Assembly (NCBI GenBank): GCA_963971305.1
Contig: OZ020303.1
Coordinates: 32,414,106 to 32,478,105 of the forward strand
From: Arcuatula senhousia
Lineage: Eukaryota > Mollusca > Bivalvia > Mytilida > Mytilidae
DNA length: 64,000 nt
Reading direction: 5' to 3'
The position numbers and the translations under genes are program-made. Within the stretch, counting starts at the first letter, position 1; each line of letters starts with the position of its first letter. The notes below the pieces were generated by a model, which saw only the letters and a program-made list of their open reading frames with translations, was not told the DNA's origin and ran no database searches. This document shows, in pieces, positions 13,201 through 23,200 of the stretch.

Positions 13201-16200
13201 ATCCAAAAAACTAGTTTAACCCCGCCACATTTTATATGTGCCTGTCCTAAGCCAGGAAACTTTGCCAAAGCCTTTATTTGTCCTTGTCATTCTATGTTAA
13301 CTGTCTTATGTCAAGAATTGAGTCTTTCGTTGATGATTTAGGGATTGGTTTTGATACTTTTGTATTGTATTATAAGTCTTGGGCCAATGCAAGACGGTAA
13401 GCAGTGACCTATGGTCATGTTGAAGACTGCTTGCTGTTTTCCGTTGTGATTTTTTGAATTGCCGTTTGTTTATGTTTGTTGTGTCGCGTACACTTATTCC
13501 ACATCTCAATATCGTATACCTAGGAGCATAAAATCAGTATACACCATATGAAACTATAGGATAAAGCTGTATACAAAATATCAGACCTCTATCTCAATTA
13601 GTTGCTTAGAAAACTGCAACGGAAGTTTTGTTACAGACGGACGGACGGACAAGGGTAAAACAGAATACCCCCTCTTCTTCCAAGCTGGGGTATAATGAAG
13701 AACATTTTAAAACAATCACTGTAATAAGTGATTCATTTGTACTACTTGAACAAATGATTTGAAAGAGAAGAAACTCTAGCTTATTTAGGGAAAAACAAAA
13801 TATTACTTAAACAAGTGATTTAAAAATCACTCATTCAAGTAAGACCCCTGATAAACATAGCGATTTAATTATCTTAAAATGAATTAAAGATACATTGAAA
13901 TCTCTGGAGTGCACAGGTTGGGCCACACAGGTTAAGCCTTCTCATAATATAGAATTTAAAGTATATACTGTAGTAGGCCGTTTACTCCGTCAAGATTGAA
14001 TAACCAAGCGAAGCCAGCAACAACCTATACATGCTATAAACAACTGCATATATGTAAGGTGTGGCCCCTTGACTAAAAATGGTTTCAAGATTCAAGTATG
14101 GCCAGGGGATTGTTAAATAAATAGCTAATTATAGGTAGCAATGTTTATAAGTTAACATGTTTTATATATCAGACTTGTGATGGATCTGTAAAAGTGTAAT
14201 AGCGAGCACAGCTTGTAGCGGACACTTGCAAGATCAAAGAGCTCTACAGCAAGTTCTTGCGAAAAATTTGCCTAATGCCGATATTGATTTTATTTGGCCT
14301 GATATGCTTCCCAAAGAAATCCGGAGTGAATGTTGAAATTATAAATATTTTGCTTGATTATCTTTATTATAGTGTAGAAGGAGAAAAGTAGTCTGATGAT
14401 GAAGAGTTGCTTCATTATTTGTATTAAATTTTAATCAATTTTTCTTTCTTTTCTATTTTACCTTCAATCGCCCCAAATTGAACGTTCTAGAAAATGCAAC
14501 AAAATAAAAATAACTAAGATGATTTCAGATTATATTCAACTGTATCGATTCGAAATCAAATATTTTTTATTCCTTCATTAAAAAATGTTTACAATGGCAC
14601 TTTAAACATGTTAACTTTTGGTGTCTTCTGTTCAAAATTTTATCAATCAAAATTTTCATTTGGGTAACTCGGAAATTTATCAAAACGCACCTTGCACATG
14701 TTAAAAAATGTTTCAGTATCAAAGTGTCCATGTCTTTGAGAGAATGGGGTTCTGAAGATGTGATATTTTGATTTCTAACATATTTTATTCCTCAACTGAG
14801 GCGTGGAACTCCGTCATATGAGAGCAAAAAGAGGATCCATCTGTTCTGTTTCATGTTGTAATGTAGAGGCTTTTTCACATGATTTACAAAAAAATATTTG
14901 TCAACCTTTAAATATCAGAATTGTGTGTGCTTGCAGTTTAGGCAAATTAATGCCTATTTCATAATATGATAATAGGTGCAACTAAAATGGGACGCATCTT
15001 TAGAAAATAATTGTCTTAATATCATGGATCAATTGCAAATACCTCAACAGATTATCATTGATTATAAAATATCGAATTATTTGTGCAAATTATAAATATT
15101 TGTAACATTCTGAAAAGGGGTCGAAATAATTTGGGACAACGTTTGACGGGGACGAAATAACATATTTTGGCTTCACCTATTATTATTAGTGGTTACTAAT
15201 CAGTGACGTCATTTCCCGGTTTGCGCTTCAGCAGACAGTAAACAAACAAAAGTTACCAACTTTTTTCTGCCAGGTTTGGAAGATTTTCTGTAGACCAATA
15301 CATGTATATACATCGAAGTATTGGCTGGAGAAATAAATCTAAAAACCCGGAATAAAAACCTGGCAGAAAATGACGACTGGTTTCAATGCAGGACACATGT
15401 ACAGGATTCATTATTTTCATGGTCAGCTCAGGTAAGACAATTTGCATTCTTTTTTACTATTCAGTGTTGTAAAGTTAATGTTTTAATGTTGATGTCTTAA
15501 ATATCGTCATAAATTGGTTGAATTCAGAGTGTCGGACCTGTCAGACCTGACTGGTAAAATTTAAGCATGTCCAGCATTTTAAACATACTTACTGGACCCA
15601 TGTCTGGTAGAATTTAGTAATTTTTTAGAAAGTTGTAATACACAGGACCAGAAAAAAAAGATATAGTCCGACCAAAGATTCCATTTTGACGGACCTATGT
15701 CTGTCAAAGAAATTTTAAGTTTCGTGAACTCTGTGAACAATCAGACTCACTCAGATCAGGATGATTGACAGCGCACCTGTTTACAATCAATTTTCTCTCG
15801 AGAACTCGGCGAGATCATTTCATTTCTTTGACAACGAGAGATTCCTTGAATAATATATTTTGAGAGCTTAGATTTGACTTTTCATCCATATTCTCCTTTT
15901 TAAAAAAAAATAAAAATTAAACTGTGGTTACTAAATCTGTCAATTTTAAAATTTATTCCAAAAAAAGCATCAAATTTTTGGCCCCATAGAACAGGTTGGG
16001 GAGTATGCAAGAAAACGGGTATTATCCTTGTTTTGGGTTATTTGAAACTTTAAGCCCCTTTTATGCACTTCTGCAGGCAAAAGTTCCTTTTCACATGCAA
16101 GGGGATACACATAGATTTACAAAAACTACCTAATTTAAAATTACTGTTTAAATTCCATTTGTATTTAAAAATTAAAAACAATCAATAAAATGCACTAATG

Positions 16201-16930
16201 TTGACTGAGATGTCTGTAAGCATCCAGGTGTGACCTGAGCTCTTTTAACTCTCTATTGTATGATGACATGCCATGTGACAAACCAATCACTAGTCATTTA
16301 AATGTTTGATCAATTGGTCAATTTAAAACACAAAAGAAAACACTCTCTGCAATAGTAGGCTTAAATCACCCATTGAATTTTATTCTTGGGTGCATAATTA
16401 GGAAGTTCTGTTATGACTTCAAGTGTATATCACTGCAACAGAAGCCGCCTATTTCTAGTAAGTAAGTAATATCAAGTTTAAGATTTGAATCCTTGAAATC
16501 AAGGATAATACCCGTTTCTGGGTATTATCCTTCATCATCATCATCATCATCTTCCATAAGTACATCCACCATTTGGTGATTGTCATACTGTCTATCCTTG
16601 ATTTGGGGCATACTCCCCAACCTGTAGAAATTCATGGCTCGTGCGCTTGCGCGCACCTGGCACATGCGGTTCAAAAATAAACCAAACCATTACCTTTGGA
16701 AGTTTCTACATATGTGGGACTGCATCCCATATTATTTTATAATTGGAAGTTGTGTAAAATCATGATTGTAATGTAAATTATGTCATTTGTCCCAAGACAA
16801 AATGGGCTCTAGATTTGGTCTTAATTCTTATTTCTTTTCTATCATGATTTTAATGAAAACATGTTCCATGCTATTACTTTGTGTCTGGACAAATCCAATC
16901 GCCCTCATTTGGTTTAAATCTTGAAGACAT
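1246..16930 (-). CDS. ZRANB2: ZRANB2, zinc finger Ran-binding domain protein 2 (8 coding exons, 278 aa)
   Basis: Nuclear RNA-binding protein of the spliceosome periphery; in the family the two RanBP2-type zinc fingers bind 5'-splice-site-like GGU RNA and the SR tail contacts splicing factors. Coding exons on the minus strand: 16930-16878, 11749-11697, 11133-11028, 10709-10627, 7902-7820, 3638-3486, 2695-2481, 1336-1246. All phases agree and the introns are GT-AG. Finger 1 runs from W12 (C14, C19, C30, C33) and is split by intron 1. Finger 2 runs from W67 (C69, C72, C83, C86). The GGTEIGK and GLFSADDWQC linker matches the vertebrate protein. An acidic E/D run (about 148-163) and SKY motifs follow, then an SR-rich tail (about 203-278). 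It is somewhat shorter than the ~320-330 aa human protein, the difference lying in the SR tail. The exon 3 acceptor (AG at 11135-11134) was chosen from homology; two downstream AGs also keep frame. It is divergently arranged with ERMP1. Confidence 0.93.
3719..5176 (+). mobile_element. GAGC-end repeat element, copy 1 (HINE/Helitron-like)
   Basis: The left end has the palindrome GGCTCCCAGGAGCC followed by TGAATCGCTCACCTGA. The right end has a GACGACGGACGC-type run, then ATAGCTCACATGACCC, the hairpin GACCCTTCGGGTC and AGGTGAGCTAA. Internally, a degenerate ~450-bp segment (notes on cue phrase AATTCAGGG..AAAAGTAATGAAAAATGG) repeats about twice. A hairpin a few bases before a CTRR-like end resembles Helitron/HINE termini. 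Family assignment is inferred. It lies in ZRANB2 intron 5. Confidence 0.6.
5336..7769 (+). mobile_element. Pogo/Tigger-like DNA transposon, apparently full length
   Basis: A 2434-bp element in ZRANB2 intron 5, in the antisense direction to the gene. Both ends carry CAGTAAAACT as a terminal inverted repeat and are flanked by TA (5334-5335 and 7770-7771), the pogo/Tc1 target duplication. Inside each end are several copies of an AACGAATT-type motif, likely transposase-binding subterminal repeats. It carries a transposase gene with one intron. The TIRs diverge soon after 10 bp, as is usual for pogo elements. Confidence 0.92.
5670..7569 (+). CDS. Pogo/Tigger-family transposase with one intron (522 aa)
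   Basis: CENP-B/pogo-type transposase. Exon 1 is 5670-6683, with donor CAG|GTCAGT; exon 2 is 7015-7569, with acceptor ATATCAG. The 331-bp intron joins in frame. An N-terminal Psq/CENP-B helix-turn-helix (about residues 8-60, KRKAISLETKYEIIQ) is followed by a Tc5-type DNA-binding domain (about 65-145) and a DDE_1 catalytic core with D181 (FNADETG), D286 (MFVDNCSAHP) and D317 (LQPMDQG), a DD30D spacing. The C-terminus is acidic. Translation may start at 5691 (MASPGRKRK), giving 515 aa. No stop or frameshift is seen, so it may be recently active. CENP-B-like host genes share the domain, but the TIRs and TA flanks argue for a transposon. Confidence 0.9.
8089..8758. mobile_element. MITE with TTAA target duplication
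   Basis: A 670-bp non-coding element with the perfect 16-bp inverted repeat AGGCATATTGTCTACG at both ends, flanked by TTAA at 8085-8088 and 8759-8762. TTAA duplication is typical of piggyBac and some Kolobok elements. It lies in ZRANB2 intron 4. Confidence 0.8.
9600..10517 (+). repeat. Pearl/HINE-like element with ACGT run (copy 1)
   Basis: About four tandem copies of a ~146-bp core; the marker GAGATATGGAC or variant recurs near 9829, 9967, 10114 and 10260. An ACGTACGTACGT run follows near 10434, then an end hairpin TATCCCC...GGGGATA at 10479-10512. This is the bivalve pearl layout: tandem core, tetranucleotide run, right hairpin. The left boundary is uncertain. It lies in ZRANB2 intron 4. 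Confidence 0.6.
12190..13697 (+). repeat. Pearl/HINE-like element with ACGG run, interrupted by a LINE insertion
   Basis: The left domain (AGTAAATCTGTGAGCTTATG, then a GATACCCCC stretch) leads into a core with TACACCATATGGGACTATAG. After the interruption at 12407-13516 the core resumes, followed by ACGGACGGACGGAC and an end hairpin TACCCCC..GGGGTATAAT. The same layout recurs at 38640-38995 and 50637-51096. It lies in ZRANB2 intron 1. Confidence 0.65.
12407..13516 (+). pseudogene. 5'-truncated reverse-transcriptase retroelement with 3' tail
   Basis: It begins with the RT C-terminal segment PIVNFPFLEGDVPLAP, then AYGVYISQLVRYARICS and KLLKQGYCYHKLVKSF. The frame is closed by TAA at 12601, after which coding-like sequence continues (KYGHLIEKF, SHPDFYSN), so it is decayed. 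A long 3' UTR follows, ending ...CACTTATTCCACATCTCAATATCG. The 9-bp duplication TACCTAGGA flanks it at 12398-12406 and 13517-13525, placing it inside the pearl element. The RT family is frequent in bivalve genomes; clade not assigned. Confidence 0.8.
14200..14400 (+). pseudogene. Short coding-like relic of unknown origin
   Basis: From 14232 an open stretch reads DQRALQQVLAKNLPNADI then DFIWPDMLPKEIR and meets a stop at about 14335. Its composition is protein-like and unlike the surrounding AT-rich DNA. I do not recognise the family; a transposon relic in ZRANB2 intron 1 is the simplest guess. Confidence 0.25.
15204..15432 (+). promoter_or_regulatory. CRE-like palindrome followed by a possible untranslated or alternative first exon
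   Basis: TGACGTCA lies at 15204-15211, next to TTTCCCGG. About 225 bp later GCTCAG|GTAAGA at about 15431 is a strong plus-strand donor. Between them TTTTTCTGCCAGG (15262) and CCTGGCAGAAAA (15359) form an inverted repeat. It could be a distal ERMP1 first exon or a small MITE; sequence alone does not decide. Confidence 0.25.
15990..16626. mobile_element. MITE in ZRANB2 intron 1
   Basis: ACAGGTTGGGGAGTATGC near 15991 returns inverted as GCATACTCCCCAACCTGT near 16608. A second inner motif, GGGTATTATCCTT, occurs at both sides. The inside holds a short CAT run near 16534 and no coding capacity. Confidence 0.7.
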
Positions 16931-17245
16931 TTCTTTGAAAAAGTTCGTGCCACTGCCTCCGCTTGCTCGAGCCGAGGCTCCCTTCTGTGATTGAAAAAAA
17001 GTATTAAAATTATCAGTATTTTGTACCGACCTTTGGACATATTGTCCGGATTTTGATATTGACAAAAGTAACGATTAAACTATGGCATTTGGGAGTTTTA
17101 AAGCAATCAATATCTAGAAACAATCATTGACTTTGATTTTTGATATTACTATAAAAATAGAATTAAAGAAAGACACAAAAAAATATACCCATTGTACCAC
17201 AAACACTCTGGGTTTTAGCACTCTCTAAACATGTTGTTGTGAAGG
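16931..17245. promoter_or_regulatory. Shared bidirectional promoter region, ZRANB2 / ERMP1
   Basis: The 315 bp between the divergent start codons must hold both 5' UTRs and both promoters, unless distal first exons exist. The ZRANB2-proximal part (about 16940-16985) is richer in G+C than its surroundings. No TATA box is convincingly placed. Housekeeping genes are often arranged this way; sharing of elements is inferred from spacing only. Confidence 0.55.
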
Positions 17246-20200
17246 ATGCCAAAAAATGACATGAACAGAATGAAAGGCCCAATTTCACCTAAAAGCATTA
17301 GAAACAGGGACGCATTGTATAAGCTAGGTGTTACAGACAGTAATTCCCATTCTAATTTAGCGGATGACAATCAAGAATTCAAACGTAAAAGGCAAATAAA
17401 TGCATTAATTGCATGGCCCTCTATCTTCATTTTTATTTCCTTAACATTATTGCTGTTAAACAAATTGAAGTATCATAAATATCCAGAGCCAAAATTTTCT
17501 AATGACTATAAACGGAAAGACCAATTTTTTGAAGATCTTGCAAGACAGCATCTTTATGAGTTATGTAGTTTTGGACCAAAACCAACAGGGTCAGTTGAAA
17601 ATGAAGTTAAAGCAACACAATACATTATTAATCAAATAAATGCAATAGAGAAGTTGAAATCAGAGATTCCTGTGATAAACACTATAACATTAGATGTCCA
17701 AAGTGTAAGTGGTGCCTTTCTGTTACAAAACTTTGTGCGAACAAGTTACTACTCAGTCTACGAGAACTTACAAAACATTGTAGTTTTATTGGAATCGCCT
17801 AACACATCAAAGTCTAGTCTTCTCATCAACTGCCATTATGATTCTGTCATTGACAGTCCAGGTAAATGATATTATATGATAGAAAAATATATTTTGCACA
17901 CCTAATTGAAAAAGCTTAAGTAACCGTTAAACAAGGACAGTGCAGGTCAATGCAATTTTTGAGTCTTTTTAGTATAAAACAACAGGTGTTATATATGCCC
18001 CCTTTTTATAGTAAAGCATTATATTGACCTTTGACCTACTAATTCTAATAACTAAGAGGTTTCTTCCTAATTCCATATGATTTACAATATACATTTATAA
18101 GTATTAATGTTTGCAATTTCATGGGATTCTGTTCAAGTTTTCAAAGGTAAAGCTACTGAATTCAACTTTTGGATTGACATTGCTTTCAGTGCATGTGTCT
18201 TTTAATTTATCTACTGCCCACAAAATTTGGTAGCATTTTAGAGGATTGAAAAAAACAAAACTTGCTGTGTCACTTGCTTTAAAAGTAAAAGTTGGGTAAC
18301 ATAAAAATATTATTGAGCTAATAAAGTTAGAAGTTAGAAGAACTTTCCAACTCAAATTGAAATAATTTGTAGATGGCCAACACAGTAATTGTGAAAATGT
18401 CATTGTAAATTTTATTGATATTTTTATTTTAGGAGCTGGTGACAACACTGTTAGTTGTGCTGTGATGTTAGATTTATTAAGAATATTGTATATCAGTAAA
18501 GAACCATTAAAACATAGTATTATCTTTTTATTTAATGGAGCAGAGGAAAATGTTCTCCAGGTAAGTTCAAGAGCCTATTGTGTATATTCATGGATTCACA
18601 ACTTTGTGATTTCAACAAACTCTTAATAGTAATCATTGCAATATTTTTTTATTCATGGTTTGACAGACCAGCCCACAAAATCCATGAAATTGATTTCCTG
18701 ACAAAAACAATGCTTGCACAGTACATGTAATTGAAATTGAGCTTTCAACTATTTCAATACCAGTACATGTACTTGAATTGCTCCAAATCAGGTGATGTGT
18801 TAAAAGTAAACTTGATAATAGAAGTATGCAGTTTGTATACTAGTACATGTAATTCATGTAATTGTGATCATGACCTCACAGTCTTATAGAATCTGCCACC
18901 AACTAGTTTTATTGTATTATTGATATGTCTACACAAGATCTGACTGAAGACTCAAAATCACAGTCATAGATAAAATGGTTTAAATGAGCATTAAATAATA
19001 CTACATACTGAAGAATTTTTAGTAAAATGTCAGAGAGAGAGAAAAAAATAATTTCTATGAAAATTCTAGTTGTTTCAAATTATATTGACAAACTACATGT
19101 TCTTTTATGGTTTATCTTTACACTTCCAATAAAATTGCTGATATTTTACCTCTTTTCACCCACTATGCACAGCTATAGATTTACATGTACATGTACTTGT
19201 ATATTCACAACAGTTAATATTATATGGGAAATGTATAAACATACCATATTACCTGATACATCAAAAGTCAACGGATACAGTCAAAATCTGTCTGTTTTCA
19301 CTTAAACAACAAAAGAAAATGTAACATCCAAATCAACTAGATTATACAGCAGGTGTTGATTGTCATTTTCTTTAGTTATTTAAATGAGAATAGATGGATT
19401 TTGACTGTATCCCTTGGGTTTAAATATATCATGTTATACTTTGTGATTTATAAATCAAAAAGGATTAACTCATTTTGTATTTATTTATTTATACGTGTAT
19501 ATTTATATATTTTAGGCTAGTCATGGCTTCATTACTCAGCATCCATGGGCCTCTTCAATAAAAACATTTATCAACCTTGATTCAGCTGGTGCAGGTGGCT
19601 GGGAAGTTGTGTTTCAGACAGGTATTCAAATCAGTTTAGTTTTGATCAAAATTAATTATTTTTTTTACCAGATTTCACAAAATGGAAATCTGGGTTATAA
19701 AGTGGTAAATGGCAGGCAGTTAGGACAATTATTCTTTTAACAGTTTTCTCAGCAACTACATATCACATAATCACAATCTCTTGATATTTGGTATGCAGCA
19801 TCACATGGGGTCTAAAATTTCTGTCCATCCATTCAAAAATTTTGTGAACACTTGTACTCTAAAACTATAAGGGATGGCTGATACAGATCTGAAATTTTAC
19901 ACAATGATTAAGTAACCATTTGCATTTATAGTAAATCTGTCAAATATTTTTGGAAAAAAAAACCTTACATATTTTAGAGACAGGGTCTTTCATGACATTA
20001 GAATACAAGAAAATGAGATGTGGAATAAGTGTATGCAACACTACCTACATATATAAACAGCAATTTAAATATCCATAATGAAAAACAGCCAGCAGTTTCA
20101 ACACAACTACTGGTCGCTTCTCACACATCACTCAGTGTTCTCCCCGGGACCATTTAGCATCCTGGCAATGTGATGCTATCTGGTTCAAATGTGATGCTAC

Positions 20201-23200
20201 CTGAACATGCTGAAATCCTCTTTTATAAATTTCATAACAAATGTGATGCTATTATTTCACAGCATAAGAAATGTAAGATGCTATTGTGAAAACTGAAAGT
20301 ACCAGAATGCTATAAAAAATTCTAGGGAGAACACTGGTCAGTATTCTAGTAACTGATGAAAATTAGTGGTTTAAGACAATTACTATGGATAGCTCTTTAG
20401 GATTTACAATAATTCCAAAATTTTTGGAAGAAAATGTATGAAATATGTAATTACCCCCATTTACTGAAACATTTACATTGTTTAACAGGACCTGAGCACC
20501 CTTGGCTTGTAAAGGCATATGCAGAATCAGCTCCCTATCCATTTGGATCCATACTTGGACAGGAAATGTTCCAATCTGGAGTTGTGCCTTCGGACACAGA
20601 CTACAGAATATTTAGAGATTTTGGAGATTTGTCAGGTAAGGGACATCATGTATAAAGGTTCATAAAAAGGCATGAAGGAAAACAAATACAAGTACAAATA
20701 TTCATTAGCACAAACACATGGTAATGTACATATTTAAGGGACAATATTAAGGATACATGTAACAAAACCAAGAAGTGGTGCTACATGTATATAATGTTTA
20801 TAAAATTAATAGAAGGAAGATTCCATCTTCGCTAGCCAAGGGTTACGATCCGCTACCTCTCATCTTCACCCTTGGCAGATCTAGAAGGTTTTTTGCAATC
20901 TCAACATTTTAATTATCTCCCTTGAAGCAATATCTATTCCAAGTTAAAAAAAATATTTTTATCCAGATAATTTCAAAAATAGGAAATATTTCATTCCATT
21001 TACGACAAACATTTATCTAAAGATCAAAATAAAGGAAATTTGGGTAAGATTTGATCAAAACTGCTAATATTTTTTGCAAAAATAATAATTATCTATCACC
21101 TTTGTAAACCCACATATTTGTTAACAGATTGTTTAAAAATGGAAATGAAACAATTTGATTGGATGCAGCCAACTTTCACTGCATCCAATCAGATGAGAGA
21201 ATGTATGACCACAAAAATCCTTCTATATCTGCCAAGGGTGAAGATGAGAGATAGCGGATCGTAACCCTTGACTAGCGAAGATGGGAAGATTCATGCTTAT
21301 GTCAGTTCTATTGATCAGTAAAAGCAAGTGTTTGTGTCACATATTAGTGCCCATAAGTATTGTTGAAATGCAATTAGAATTCACAATGAAAGTTAAATTG
21401 TGAAGTATCTCCCACTTGGTGACTTCTGATGATTTATAACAAGTATGGTTTCATGATATCTTTAAAATTTGTATATGATATTTACTATGATATTTACTCT
21501 AAAAAATATTAAATTCATTTTCTCTTTTTCCCCAGGCTTAGATATAGCATACATAGCAAATGGTTATGTGTACCATACTCAAAATGACAAACCAGAATAC
21601 ATACCAACAGGAAGTATCCAAAGAGCAGGTAATTTTGTTTTTCTTTTTGTTCCCAATTTACAATTAATGTTTTATGTTTATTATTTATACAGGGTGCCAA
21701 CCTTTCTGATTTTCAGGTCTTATTTTATAATGAATATAGCATGAAAAATCAAAGAAATAATTAAAAACCTGATTTCAAAATTTTCAAATGTTGGCAGTCC
21801 TGTTTATAGATTTTATGTAAGACAATATGATTGTAAAATTTTATGACACTGTCTTTCAAATGTTGTAGAACTTAACTATATCATATTTTGCATGTGAATA
21901 TACAACAACCAACAATGTTCCCGATTTAGAACATAATCATTGAAACTGTAGGGTGTTGAGATAGACGATATTGAGATGTAGAATAAGTGTACATGACACA
22001 CCAAACATAAACAAACAGCAATTCAAAAAATCACAACGGAAAGCAGCGTCAAAATGCAGGAGTATTTAGTAGAAATATACTTGTTATTGTCTTCATTTCA
22101 TGTAATTTATCTTTTTTCAGGAGAAAATATGCTGAGTGTTATAAGGCATCTGTGTTCTAATGATCAGCTTGAAGACCCAGGGGCAGACAAGCATGGAGCC
22201 ATGGTTTTCTTTGACGTCGTTGGAATGTTCATGATACATTATCCCAACAGAATTGGAGCAATATTTAACTCAGGAGTTGTTTTTATTGCCTTGACTACCT
22301 TGTTGCTGAAATACAGAATAAATAATGGGAACAATAATACATGTAAGTCTTGTGATATTTAATGGTTCATGTATATAACTTTTACATCCTACTTCCTAGC
22401 AGTAAGTTAATAATAATAAAAAATGTTGAACTGTTGAAATTCAAGTTAACTAGCTTAAAAAGTACATACTGTAAACGTGAAAATTTTCATGGGTTGATAT
22501 TTTCGCGTTTTTGTACAGTGAACCTTTCCAGTTGGGGATAAATTTGCGTTTCATTTGATTTTTATACGCATTACTTTAAGATTATCTATTTGTGTTGAGG
22601 ATATTTTCGCGGATATTTTGTGATGGAGAAATAAGCAAAAATTACCCCCACGCAAAAATTTCCATGTTTAGTACATAGTTCACAATACATGTACATATAC
22701 TTCTTTCGCTTTGGGAACACCCTAGTTACCTGTCTATTTCTGATGAGCTTTATCATGGACAAAGATATATTTTACCCTCTATTTTCAGATCATAACATTT
22801 CAACAGATAAGACAATCTTACAAGCTTTGGGATACTCATTGCTATCCTGGGTGCTGGTGCTTGCTGTTTCAGGCATCACTGCAGTATTGATAGACCTATT
22901 TGGACAACCAATGTTTTGGTTTACAAGAACTTACAACATATATCTAGTTTATGGTGTCTTGTCTTTTACTACCCTCCTTTGTTTCCATTACTATCTAAAG
23001 AAATCAGTATACAAGGTAAATAGCTCTTAAAGAATAATTCATATGATAAATTTCACTAAGGATCCGTCAAGTCAGTCAAACTCATTTTAATTTATATTTT
23101 CTCCATAAAATAGAGTTTAAATTTAGGTTCATTAACTAACTTGTGAACTTATGCATAATAGCATGAATTATTTATAACAACTTTTATTATGATTCAAGGA

